From: Flavobacterium sp.
Lineage (GTDB): Bacteria > Bacteroidota > Bacteroidia > Flavobacteriales > Flavobacteriaceae
DNA length: 64,000 bases
Assembly (NCBI RefSeq): GCF_029945805.1
Contig: NZ_JAQSDH010000045.1
Coordinates: 1 to 64,000 of the forward strand
Direction of reading: 5' to 3'
Every line of letters starts with the position of its first letter. Position 1 is the first letter of the stretch. The notes beneath the pieces are model-generated. The model saw nothing but the letters and a program-made list of their open reading frames with translations. It searched no databases and was not told the DNA's origin. The position numbers were made by a program, and so were the translations under genes. Shown piece by piece: positions 10,288-20,060 of the stretch.

Positions 10288-10512
10288 TTATTCTTTATTA
10301 AAGAAGCGCAAAAACCGTATAAAGGAATAAACTATTAGCAAAACTCCAAAAGCAATTCTATATTTATATTCTAACGCTAAAGGTAAGGACTTCCAAAATA
10401 TGATTATGAGGCCTAATGTTAAATAAATCAAAAAAAACAAGATCCCTATAACGAGAAGAAACCGCTCTTTAAGCGATTTCTTCTGAAAATTTTCTATGAA
10501 AGGTGAAATCAT
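10288..10512 (-). CDS. Small two-TM membrane protein, unknown function
   Basis: 74 aa, two hydrophobic segments, in operon between tonB and the PstS-like gene. Confidence 0.6.
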   Translation of the reverse strand: MISPFIENFQKKSLKERFLLVIGILFFLIYLTLGLIIIFWKSLPLALEYKYRIAFGVLLIVYSFIRFLRFFNKE

Positions 10513-11304
10513 CTATTCTGATTTTGGGAAAACAATTGGTAAAGAGTATAAAACTCTAACCTTTTTACCATTTTGCTCACCAGGAACCCATTTCGGACAT
10601 TTTCTCAAAACTCGTTCCGCTTCTTTTCCTGTTCCGTAACCTGCGTCTCTTATGATTTTGATATCTGTAAGGCTACCGTCCTTTTCAACAACGAAACTGA
10701 CGAATACTCTACCACCAGGAAAATTCTCATCTTCTACAGGTTGAAATGTTCTTTGAATGTAACTGTAGAACTTTGCCATTCCACCTGGGAAATCTGGTTT
10801 CACCTCAATACCCGCTGTGTTGTAGATGGTATTGTCTTCTCCCACAACTTCACTTGGACCTTTCCCAACAGGCTCAATGGACAAGGGAGCGTCGGGATCA
10901 CCTTTAATTGTTTCAGCTCCAATTTTCTTTTCTTTTATTTCAACGATTTTTGGTGGCTCTTCAACAATTTCCTCTGTTTTTGCCACTACGGGCTTAACAA
11001 ATTTTACCTGGTCCACTTTTGGAGGAGGAGGTGGCGGTGGTGGAAGATCTTTGGGAAGCTCTTTTGGTGGTAACTTTACCGTCACAATCTTTTGATCCAT
11101 GTTTACCTCTTCTTTTGACATATCAGGAATCAAACTAATAATAAGCGGTGCGCTTACTGCTAGTCCAAAAACTAATGCTCCAATGATAAGTGCACGAACC
11201 GAGGTTTTTGAATTTTCCTGACGTAACTCATAAGCGCCATAGGCTTTATTACGCCCTTCAAAAACGATGTCTATCCACTGTTTATTAAATAAGTCTAACT
11301 TCAT
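10513..11304 (-). CDS. Energy transducer TonB
   Basis: N-terminal TM, PPPPPPPK proline-rich region, TonB CTD. Confidence 0.9.
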   Translation of the reverse strand: MKLDLFNKQWIDIVFEGRNKAYGAYELRQENSKTSVRALIIGALVFGLAVSAPLIISLIPDMSKEEVNMDQKIVTVKLPPKELPKDLPPPPPPPPKVDQVKFVKPVVAKTEEIVEEPPKIVEIKEKKIGAETIKGDPDAPLSIEPVGKGPSEVVGEDNTIYNTAGIEVKPDFPGGMAKFYSYIQRTFQPVEDENFPGGRVFVSFVVEKDGSLTDIKIIRDAGYGTGKEAERVLRKCPKWVPGEQNGKKVRVLYSLPIVFPKSE

Positions 11305-11336
11305 TTTTTAGTATATTTTTGATTAACATTGGAACA

Positions 11337-11909
11337 TTACTTGTTCATTTCGTCAATTAATTTTTGCTCTTCGGGAGTAATGTCATTTACAATGGCATAC
11401 GTTGGCACTTTTGATATTGCCATTTCATCCAAAACATCAACTAAATTTCTATAGGTAGATTTTTTAGAGGGTTTGATAATAACAATCAACCCATCACCTT
11501 TTTTGTTATTTGGTCTTGTTTTACAATATTCTTCAACCGATTTTACTCTTTTCAGGATTTCTTTACGAAGCCCATTTTTGCCGTAAACCGCATCGGTAGG
11601 TTTCCCATTTGGTTCAGGTGCTTCAAGAAGTCCGTGATACCATTTTATTTGGTTATCCTTTCCCATGATAATGGTCATAGTTCTTCTTTGATCCGTTTTC
11701 ATAGGTTTTTGTTTAGTCTTATCATCCTCTTTATCTGGCAATCCTAAATCCATGGATTGAGGTTTTGATAATGAGGTAGTCAACATAAAGAACGTAATTA
11801 ATAAGAAAGCTAAATCCACCATGGCAGTTAAATCTACCTTTGCATTGGATTTTTTACTTCTTACTTTGCCACCTTTACCACCGGAGTCCCCAGTATTTAA
11901 TTCAGCCAT
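11337..11909 (-). CDS. ExbD/TolR biopolymer transport protein
   Basis: KVDLTAMVDLAFLLITFFMLTTSL. Confidence 0.9.
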   Translation of the reverse strand: MAELNTGDSGGKGGKVRSKKSNAKVDLTAMVDLAFLLITFFMLTTSLSKPQSMDLGLPDKEDDKTKQKPMKTDQRRTMTIIMGKDNQIKWYHGLLEAPEPNGKPTDAVYGKNGLRKEILKRVKSVEEYCKTRPNNKKGDGLIVIIKPSKKSTYRNLVDVLDEMAISKVPTYAIVNDITPEEQKLIDEMNK

Positions 11910-11929
11910 TTTATATTATTATTATACAA

Positions 11930-12565
11930 TTAATAATCTTTTCCTCTTAAACCAGTAACTAAATTAAAGCTATTGATTTTTTGGTCTTGTAAAATATCCA
12001 TAACTCTTTTGATTTGGGGATATTCTTCTTTAGCATCGCCTTTGATTGCAAACTGCAGCTCTTTATCAGCGCCGTTATCAATATTTGCTTTTCTTGCGTA
12101 TTGTATCCAATCTTTCAATTGGTTATTGTCTCCAATAGAATCAACAGGAATTCCTGATTGCATTCCATCTTTAACTCGGTCAGCGCCTTTCAAAGCCAAT
12201 ATTCGCTTCAATTCTCCTATCGGCACACCAAATTCATCCATTAGCATAAATTCTTGTTTTTCTTTATCGGTAAAAGGAACTTTATACATCTGAGACATAT
12301 AATCAAGAGCACCCTTACGAATTACTCTGTCCTTCATTCCGATAAAAACTTGCTCTTTTCCATCTTTTTTTCCTACTGTGATGGTTACCAATCCTGTTTC
12401 AGGCAATTTTGTTTGCACTGTTGAAGAAGGTGTATCGACCGGAAGGGGTTCGGGCATTTTTGCCGTTGCCGTTAAGATAAAGAAGGTAAGCAAAAGGAAA
12501 GCCACGTCACACATTGCCGTCATATCGATGGATGTTGACTTTTTGGACATTTTTATTTTACCCAT
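11930..12565 (-). CDS. ExbD/TolR biopolymer transport protein
   Basis: SIDMTAMCDVAFLLLTFFILTATAK. Confidence 0.9.
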   Translation of the reverse strand: MGKIKMSKKSTSIDMTAMCDVAFLLLTFFILTATAKMPEPLPVDTPSSTVQTKLPETGLVTITVGKKDGKEQVFIGMKDRVIRKGALDYMSQMYKVPFTDKEKQEFMLMDEFGVPIGELKRILALKGADRVKDGMQSGIPVDSIGDNNQLKDWIQYARKANIDNGADKELQFAIKGDAKEEYPQIKRVMDILQDQKINSFNLVTGLRGKDY

Positions 12566-12610
12566 TATTTATTTGTTTTTTATCAATTAATAGTGAATCA
12601 ATTAATTGAA

Positions 12611-13432
12611 TTAATTTTTTAAACTTCCTCTGAATTTTCTGTATGCATTCACGATTGTTGAACCCGCTTCATCGATAGAATACGTCAAGGTATCAATTTT
12701 AGAAGTAAAGAAGTTGTAAGTTACAATTGCTAGAGCAGAGGTAGAGATTCCTGTAGCTGTATTAATCAAAGCTTCCGAAATACCATTTGCTAATGCAGCT
12801 TGATCTGGAGTTCCTGTAGAGGCTAATGCACCAAACGCTTTAATCATCCCTGTTACTGTTCCTAACAAACCTGCAAGTGTACCAAGAGACACTAAAGTGG
12901 AAAGAATTGTTAAGTTTTTCTCTAACATTGGCATTTCAAGAGCTGTAGCTTCTTCAATTTCTTTATGAATGGTTTCCGCTGCTTCTTCACTATTGAAGCC
13001 TTCCTTTTTAACATCCTGATATTTAACTAAAGCTGATTTTACTGCATTTGCAACAGAACCTTCTTGTTTATCACAAGCAACAATAGCCTCTTCGATATTA
13101 CCACCTTTGATATCAGCTGTAATTTTTCTCATGAAAGTATCTAAGTTTCCTTTTCCAGCTGCTTTTGAAATAACCGCAAAACGCTCAAATGAAAATACAA
13201 CTACCATCAGCAATAACCCTAACAAAACTGGTACAATTGGCCCACCTTTATATACCATTGCCAAATAATTTCCTGAAATTGGATGTCCAGTATTCACACC
13301 GCCTTCAAAGTTAGCGCCATTCCCCATAATAAATTGCCAAATTAACCATCCCACAAAAATACATGCTACAATGATGATTCCTGAAATCATTCCTACGCCT
13401 TTTGAACCGCCTTCTTTTTTAACGTTTGCCAT
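12611..13432 (-). CDS. MotA/TolQ/ExbB proton channel protein
   Basis: LTILSTLVSLGTLAGLLGTVTGMIKAFGALA...INTATGISTSALAIVTYNFF. Confidence 0.9.
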   Translation of the reverse strand: MANVKKEGGSKGVGMISGIIIVACIFVGWLIWQFIMGNGANFEGGVNTGHPISGNYLAMVYKGGPIVPVLLGLLLMVVVFSFERFAVISKAAGKGNLDTFMRKITADIKGGNIEEAIVACDKQEGSVANAVKSALVKYQDVKKEGFNSEEAAETIHKEIEEATALEMPMLEKNLTILSTLVSLGTLAGLLGTVTGMIKAFGALASTGTPDQAALANGISEALINTATGISTSALAIVTYNFFTSKIDTLTYSIDEAGSTIVNAYRKFRGSLKN

Positions 13433-14010
13433 TTTTTTAAATTTTAAAAGTTTTAATAAATTATAAGTTATAGTTGTTTATAAACTTGATCAGGAGCAAA
13501 TTTAATTTTTTACTTTAAATAAAAAAATTTTTTTTGCTTTTAATAACACTTAGCTTTAAATAGAGTAATACAATAATTATATACATTTTAAACTATTAGT
13601 AAATATTGAAGGAGAATATTATTATTTTTAATGTTTTCACTGCAATTATTATAACTATAACGCTAAAAATGTTAAATATGTATTTAAAAACCATGTTTTC
13701 TTTCGAATGTTAAATTTATGTAAAGAAAAAGCATCTCAATAAAAAAAACATAGTGATTTTAAGTACACAAGTTTTAAATTGGAATATTTTAACTGATTCT
13801 TTCATTTTTTAAGTTTAAAAAACAAACCAATTATTAAAGTTTAAAGCTAATCCATATACAATAAAACATTTTATAGATTCCATAAAAACAAAACTGACAT
13901 AATCAACCACACAATAATTTTAAGTATAAACTGTGGACCATCAAATAACACTTGATGCTTTTAAAAAAAAATAGTATTTTGCAATATCTTTATAATCTAA
14001 AATATATTTA

Positions 14011-15528
14011 ATGTCAACATCCACAGAATTTAGTAATTATATAAACGAAGGCTACACATCAAAAGGGGACAGTATTATTCTTGGCGGAGCCATTTTAAAT
14101 GGAGAAGCACTAGCGGATACTTATATAAAGATTCCTCTAAAAACCTTGAATCGCCACGGATTAATTGCTGGCGCTACCGGAACTGGAAAAACAAAAACCA
14201 TTCAAGTACTTTCTGAACAATTGTCTTCATTTGGGATTCCGGTGTTGATGATGGACATTAAAGGTGATTTTTCAGGAATTGCTAAAGAAGGCGAAGAAAA
14301 ACCTTTTATCACAGAACGTCATGCTAAAATAAATCTACCTTATACTACCGCTTCTTTTCCTGTAGAATTAATGTCGCTTTCACAACAAAATGGTGTACGC
14401 CTTAGAGCTACAGTTTCTGAATTTGGCCCCGTATTATTTTCAAGAATATTAAATTTGAATGATACGCAGACTGGTGTTGTTTCGGTACTATTTAAATATT
14501 GTGACGACAATAAAATGCCATTGTTGGATTTAAAAGACATCAAAAAAGTGCTGAATTATATCACCGAGGAAGGCAAGGAAGAAATTGAGGAAAACTACGG
14601 AAAGATTTCTACGGCAACTACTGGCATTATTTTGCGTAAAATTATCGAATTAGAACAACAAGGCGGTGATATTTTTTTTGGAGAAAAGTCGTTTGAAATT
14701 GATGATTTGATGCGAATAGATGAAAATGGGAAAGGCTATGTAAATATCATCCGCTTGACGGATATACAAGATAAGCCAAAACTATTTTCCACCTTTATGC
14801 TGAGTTTGTTGGCGGAAATATATCAACAAATGCCCGAGAAAGGTGATGCCGACCAACCCGAACTTGTTATTTTTATTGATGAAGCGCATTTAATCTTCAA
14901 TGAAGCCAGCAAAGCATTACTAGAACAAATTGAAACCATAATCAAATTAATCCGTTCAAAAGGAATTGGTGTTTATTTTGTTACCCAAAACCCAATGGAC
15001 GTTCCAGCAAGTGTTTTGGCACAATTAGGATTAAAAATTCAACATGCTTTGCGCGCTTTTACTGCAAATGACAGACAAGCCATCAAGCAAACTGCCGATA
15101 ATTATCCAACATCCAAATACTATAAAACAGATGAAATGCTGACGAGTTTAGGAATTGGAGAAGCCTTTGTAACAGCGTTGAACGAAAAAGGAATTCCGAC
15201 ACCGTTAGCCGCAACGATGATGCGTGCACCAATGAGCCGAATGGATGTTTTGGTTGAAACTGAAATATCAGAAATCAATGCCAAATCAAAATTGGTTCGG
15301 AAATATGCTGAAGAACTTGATCGCGATAGCGCTTACGAAATGTTAAACAAAAAGATTAATGATGCCATTCAGCAAGCGGAGACCGAAGAGGAAACCAAGG
15401 TTCAGGAGCGCAAAAGCAGCGAACCCAGCACAGCTACTGTCATTACAAAATCAGTTGTAAAAGTGGTTACAAGCGCAAGTTTTATTCGTGGTGTTTTCGG
15501 AGTTTTGAGTAAAATGTTTAAAAAGTAA
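14011..15528 (+). CDS. HerA-like helicase/DUF853 ATPase
   Basis: GLIAGATGTGKTKTIQVLSEQL Walker A, VIFIDEAHLIF Walker B. Confidence 0.85.
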   Translation: MSTSTEFSNYINEGYTSKGDSIILGGAILNGEALADTYIKIPLKTLNRHGLIAGATGTGKTKTIQVLSEQLSSFGIPVLMMDIKGDFSGIAKEGEEKPFITERHAKINLPYTTASFPVELMSLSQQNGVRLRATVSEFGPVLFSRILNLNDTQTGVVSVLFKYCDDNKMPLLDLKDIKKVLNYITEEGKEEIEENYGKISTATTGIILRKIIELEQQGGDIFFGEKSFEIDDLMRIDENGKGYVNIIRLTDIQDKPKLFSTFMLSLLAEIYQQMPEKGDADQPELVIFIDEAHLIFNEASKALLEQIETIIKLIRSKGIGVYFVTQNPMDVPASVLAQLGLKIQHALRAFTANDRQAIKQTADNYPTSKYYKTDEMLTSLGIGEAFVTALNEKGIPTPLAATMMRAPMSRMDVLVETEISEINAKSKLVRKYAEELDRDSAYEMLNKKINDAIQQAETEEETKVQERKSSEPSTATVITKSVVKVVTSASFIRGVFGVLSKMFKK

Positions 15529-15530
15529 TT

Positions 15531-15893
15531 ATGAAAAAATACCGCATACAAAAATCGCCGTTTGTAGTTCCGACTACTGATGGAAAAGTGATTGAAGAAC
15601 ATCACGGAATTCCGACTACCGACAACCATGAAATCTCTATTGCGCACATGATTGCTCCGCCAAAATGGAGTGAGCCATATCAAACACCAGAGTTTGAAGA
15701 ATACACTTATATCATTTCAGGTAAAAAACAATTTATAATTGAAGGGGAAACTATAATCTTAGAAGCCGGACAATCTATTAAAATCGAAAAGAATACTAGA
15801 GTTCAATATTCGAATCCGTTTGACGAACCGTGTGATTATATTTCTGTTTGTAAACCCGCGTTTGATTTTACTAAAGTGCATCGGGAAGAATAG
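15531..15893 (+). CDS. Cupin-domain protein
   Basis: EEYTYIISGKKQFIIEGETIILEAGQSIKIEKNTRVQYSNP. Confidence 0.75.
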   Translation: MKKYRIQKSPFVVPTTDGKVIEEHHGIPTTDNHEISIAHMIAPPKWSEPYQTPEFEEYTYIISGKKQFIIEGETIILEAGQSIKIEKNTRVQYSNPFDEPCDYISVCKPAFDFTKVHREE

Positions 15894-15980
15894 AGCTTCA
15901 ATAGCAATAACAATAGCAATGACAATCAAAATGTTCAATTTTTGAAATTGAAATTGACTTTTGAAATTGATATTGAAAAC

Positions 15981-17321
15981 TTATTTCAGTAAAGAAATTA
16001 TTTTATTTTCAACTTCTGCGCTATTCCATTTTTCTTGAATATTTTCCATTTGCATTACTTCTTCCATAATTTTATTTTGAAGATCGCCAATGGCTAAAGC
16101 TTCGGAATAAGGTTGCAAGCTGAATGTAACTCTGCTATATAATGGCATCCATTTATCGGGATGTTTATCTGAAAACCACTTTTCTATTTTCTTTTGTAAT
16201 AAGAAATTCTCATCTGCAGTTTTGGAACTCATTTCCATAAAATTTCTGAAAGAAAGTTCGGCAATAGCATCAGCATTGGGTTTTCTGGAAATTTCGTATT
16301 CTTTAAAAATTGTTTCCCAATCATCACCGTATTTGGAAATCATTTCGCTTAAAATCGTAATATCCTCAAAGCCAGCATTCATTCCGTGACCATAAAAAGG
16401 AACAATTGCATGAGCCGAATCGCCAATTAGCGCGACATTATCGCCATGTGTCCATGGAAAACATTTGGTCATTACTAAATAACTGGTTGGATTCTTAAAG
16501 AAATCTTCGACCAGATCCGGAATTACTTCTTTGGTATCCGGGAAAAATTCGGCAAAGAAAGTTACTAACGTGGCTTCATCTTTTAAATGCTCAAACGAAT
16601 TTTCGCCTTCAAACGGCATGAATAAGGTACAAGTAAAAGTTCCATCCAAATTGGACAACGCCATTAGCATAAAATTTCCTCTTGGCCAAATGTGTAATGA
16701 ATTCTTGTCTATTTTATGTGTTCCATCAGGATTTGCGGGAATATGCAATTCTTTGTAACCCATTTTCATGAATTCTTGCGAGTAGTCAAACATACTTTGA
16801 CGTTGCATTCTGTGGCGAATTCTAGAAAAAGCACCATCGGCACCAAAGCATTTGTCGTATTTGAGTTCAGTCCACTCGCCTCTTTCGGTTTCCCCAATAT
16901 GCAAAGTGGCATCCGCTAACGTAATGTCCCAAATTTTATGTTCAAAAAAGAATTCAACTCCTTCGGCTTCAGCCAAATCAATCATTCTTCTGTTCAAAAT
17001 TCCACGAGACAAAGAGAAAATTGCTTCACCATCTTTACCGTAATTCTGATAATTCAGCTTTCCATCTTTTAAATGAATCGCTCGTTTGTCAACTGCAATA
17101 CCAATTTTGCGAATTTCATCATCAAGACCAACGTCTTCCATGGCTTTCCAACCGCGGTTTGACATTACTAAATTAATGGAACGACCAGAAAATTCAACTG
17201 TTCTGATATCGGGACTTCGGTCAAATACGTGAACGGTATGACCTTGCTTTTTGAGATAGATTGCTAACAATGTTCCGACTAAGCCCGAACCTACAACAGC
17301 AATTTTTTGAGGACTTTGCAT
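15981..17321 (-). CDS. kmo: Kynurenine 3-monooxygenase (FAD-dependent)
   Basis: KIAVVGSGLVGTLLAIYLKKQGHTVHVFDRSPD, ALIGDSAHAIVPFYGHGMNAGFED. Confidence 0.85.
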   Translation of the reverse strand: MQSPQKIAVVGSGLVGTLLAIYLKKQGHTVHVFDRSPDIRTVEFSGRSINLVMSNRGWKAMEDVGLDDEIRKIGIAVDKRAIHLKDGKLNYQNYGKDGEAIFSLSRGILNRRMIDLAEAEGVEFFFEHKIWDITLADATLHIGETERGEWTELKYDKCFGADGAFSRIRHRMQRQSMFDYSQEFMKMGYKELHIPANPDGTHKIDKNSLHIWPRGNFMLMALSNLDGTFTCTLFMPFEGENSFEHLKDEATLVTFFAEFFPDTKEVIPDLVEDFFKNPTSYLVMTKCFPWTHGDNVALIGDSAHAIVPFYGHGMNAGFEDITILSEMISKYGDDWETIFKEYEISRKPNADAIAELSFRNFMEMSSKTADENFLLQKKIEKWFSDKHPDKWMPLYSRVTFSLQPYSEALAIGDLQNKIMEEVMQMENIQEKWNSAEVENKIISLLK

Positions 17322-17344
17322 TTATTTATACTAAACGGTTTTGC

Positions 17345-17515
17345 AAATTTAATTATTTAAACGCAGATTTCGCAGATTAACAGAGATAAAGGAACACAGC
17401 TGCAATTAGAAACACAGATTTCACAGATTAAAACAGATAAATTCGTTCAAAACCAATGTGCCTTCTAAAAAAATAATTTGTGCCAATATGTGCCAATCTG
17501 TGCAATCTGTGTTAG
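17345..17515. repeat. CACAGATT-type dispersed intergenic repeat, partly inverted
   Basis: cgcagatttcgcagattaacag...aacacagatttcacagatta...caatctgtgcaatctgtgtta; similar run at 1841-1875. Confidence 0.6.
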
Positions 17516-19944
17516 CTTTTCGGTTTGAAAACGAGTTTGGTTGATGTTTTGATGATCTCTTCCTTATTCAATTTCATTTTCCTGAATTTTCCTTTGACAA
17601 ACATATCGGACTGATCTCTATAGTGTTGACTCATCGGGTTGCCGGATTGTCCTGTTGGTAAGATGCTCCAACTGTTTTCAATATCCGAAAAATCAATTAT
17701 TCTTCTTGTTGACGGACCGCCTTTTACTTGAATTTGGGCATCATCAGAATAGGTAAACAATTGATTATTGATTACTTCATTGGTTCCCGAAATTCCAAAC
17801 GTATCAACATTAAAAAACTTACTGAATAGTTTTACTTTCCCAATAGGATGCTGGAATTCCACTTTATGTACTTTCTCCCATTTCCATTGACTGACATCCG
17901 AACCCAATTGACTTTCTAAGGAAGCGACGGCTTCTTTAAAGGATTTTGTTAGTATTTCAGCTTGCGTTTCTGTTTTATTTTTGGTTGAAACATTATCCCA
18001 CCAAGGCGAGACTGCATTCTGAGTTTGGGCCTCAATCATTTGCTTGACAATGTGCGTGCCCAATAATAATTTGAAATTTTCTTCGCCCAATTCATCTTCA
18101 AAAGTATCTTTCAAATAAAAGTAGAACCATTTGTTGTAAATGCTTGGCGCGATATCTTCTAAATCATGTGTTCCTTTCCATTGTTTTAGAATGCTTAACG
18201 CTTGCTTTTCGTTTTGTGAAAATTTGGATGTATCCAATGGCTTAGTCATATTTGCCACTATAGTTTGAGCTGTAGCCGATGTATTATCAACTATCATTTT
18301 AGAAACATCTTCTTTGGTCCAATCATTTTTTGGAGCTAACAATGCGTCAATTCGCATGGCTCTGTCTTTTGGAAGATAATATCCTGGGTACAAATAGCCG
18401 TCAATAGCTTCAGGTTGGTTATTGGAAGTATACACATAATTCCATGTTGGATTAATAGCGGCTGGATTTTTAGCAAACGGAAGAAACTCTTTCTTATCGT
18501 CAATGCCGTTGGCTCCGTTTAAGATGAAGTTGGTGTTGACCGATTTATCTACTTTATACAACTTTCCAGAAGTGATCCAAGCAATATTACCTTTGGCATC
18601 GCCATACATAATATTCAATCCTGGCGCTTTGATTAGTTCTATGTTTTTATGAAAATTTTCTAAATCTTTGGCGTGCGATAATTCATAAACGGCATCCAGA
18701 ATTTGATTTTTTTGTTGGGTATAAATCCATGACATCGCAACGGATTCATTTGGTTTCAAACCATCTAATAAGCCGTTTACTATTGGCCCGTGTTGGGAAG
18801 TTTTGACATTTAGTTTGTAATCCGCACTATCTTTAACCTTGATAATTTTTTGTTTATAAGTGTAGTTTCTATATCCTTCAACCGTTTTATATTCCTTTTC
18901 ATTGTTTGGATTGTTCACTTCTTCAAAGAAATCTAAGTCGTCATTTTCAAACATTGTTAGTCCATAAGCGTACTTGCGGTTGTGTCCTAAAAGCGGAAAT
19001 GGCGTTCCCGCGATGTAGTGGCCGTACATTTCATAATCAGGACAAACGATATGCGCTTCATACCAAGTTCCGGGTTGTGAATACATGATGTGGGGATCAT
19101 TTGCCAAAATCACTTTGCCGTTTTTTGTTTTGTTTCCACCAATAACCCAACTATTACTTCCTATAAAAGCGGGCACAGGCGCATTTTCTAATAAACTCGC
19201 AACTGATTTTGCTATTGTTGTATATTCTTTGTATTTGCCCTTATTCGTTTTTAATTGTTTTGTTGCCAATGAACCATCGATTCCAAAATCTTTTAAATAC
19301 TCCATTCCAAAACGATCGCGAATTTCTGTTAGCAACGGATCCGTTTTTTGTGCCATGGCAAAGCTGAATGACATATATCCGAATATATTATAGACATCGT
19401 TCAAGGTAAATTTTTCTTGTTTGATTCCTAATAAAGTAATTTCCACTGGTGTTTTTCCTTCTTCGATGTACTGATTGATTCCGTCAAGATAGGCGTTTGC
19501 CAAAATGTAGGTTTGAGAATTTTTATCCATAGCGGCGACAGCTTTTTTAGAATTTTCCTCTATTCCAATTCCAGCAAAAAATTTATCCGTTTTCAATGCG
19601 GGATTTCCGAAAATTTCTGAAAGTCGCCCAGGTGCAATACGACGCATGAGTTCCATTTGCCAAAGTCGATCTTGCGCATGCACATAGCCTAAAGTTACCA
19701 TGGCATCTTTTTGTGTAGCAGCATAAATATGCGGAACACCATACTCATCAAAGTAGACAGTGGTTTCGGTACTGAGGTTTTTTAAGTTTTCTTCGCCTTG
19801 ATAATTGGGTTTAGTATATTGGAGGTATGCAAATAAGGATAGTGCGATGAGTATTATTATGGATAATAAGCCTAAAAGCAGTTTCTTAAAAAATTTCATA
19901 GAGAGGATGTTTCGTAGACAAATATAGTAAATTGTGTCTTTCAA
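17512..19944 (-). CDS. Penicillin acylase family protein (Ntn hydrolase); likely start at MKFFKK
   Basis: GVPHIYAATQKDAMVTLGYVHAQDRLWQMELMRR, GSNSWVIGGNKTKNGKVILANDPH. Confidence 0.88.
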   Translation of the reverse strand: MKDTIYYICLRNILSMKFFKKLLLGLLSIIILIALSLFAYLQYTKPNYQGEENLKNLSTETTVYFDEYGVPHIYAATQKDAMVTLGYVHAQDRLWQMELMRRIAPGRLSEIFGNPALKTDKFFAGIGIEENSKKAVAAMDKNSQTYILANAYLDGINQYIEEGKTPVEITLLGIKQEKFTLNDVYNIFGYMSFSFAMAQKTDPLLTEIRDRFGMEYLKDFGIDGSLATKQLKTNKGKYKEYTTIAKSVASLLENAPVPAFIGSNSWVIGGNKTKNGKVILANDPHIMYSQPGTWYEAHIVCPDYEMYGHYIAGTPFPLLGHNRKYAYGLTMFENDDLDFFEEVNNPNNEKEYKTVEGYRNYTYKQKIIKVKDSADYKLNVKTSQHGPIVNGLLDGLKPNESVAMSWIYTQQKNQILDAVYELSHAKDLENFHKNIELIKAPGLNIMYGDAKGNIAWITSGKLYKVDKSVNTNFILNGANGIDDKKEFLPFAKNPAAINPTWNYVYTSNNQPEAIDGYLYPGYYLPKDRAMRIDALLAPKNDWTKEDVSKMIVDNTSATAQTIVANMTKPLDTSKFSQNEKQALSILKQWKGTHDLEDIAPSIYNKWFYFYLKDTFEDELGEENFKLLLGTHIVKQMIEAQTQNAVSPWWDNVSTKNKTETQAEILTKSFKEAVASLESQLGSDVSQWKWEKVHKVEFQHPIGKVKLFSKFFNVDTFGISGTNEVINNQLFTYSDDAQIQVKGGPSTRRIIDFSDIENSWSILPTGQSGNPMSQHYRDQSDMFVKGKFRKMKLNKEEIIKTSTKLVFKPKS

Positions 19945-20060
19945 TAGGATTAGAATGACATTGCCTTTTTATTGTTTCTGATTAAATATAATTGCAACAA
20001 GATTTTTGTACTTTTAACCATCTAATAAACTTTATCCCTACATCTTAAAAAATATCATTT

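Noticed and set aside
10573-11095. ORFs antisense to tonB, including a glycine-rich one
   Set aside because: Mirror of the proline-rich tonB region; no independent coding evidence.
13440-14010. 570-bp AT-rich intergenic region between exbB and the HerA-like gene as a possible hidden RNA gene
   Set aside because: Only promoter-like motifs and low-complexity sequence seen; no stable conserved structure could be supported by eye.
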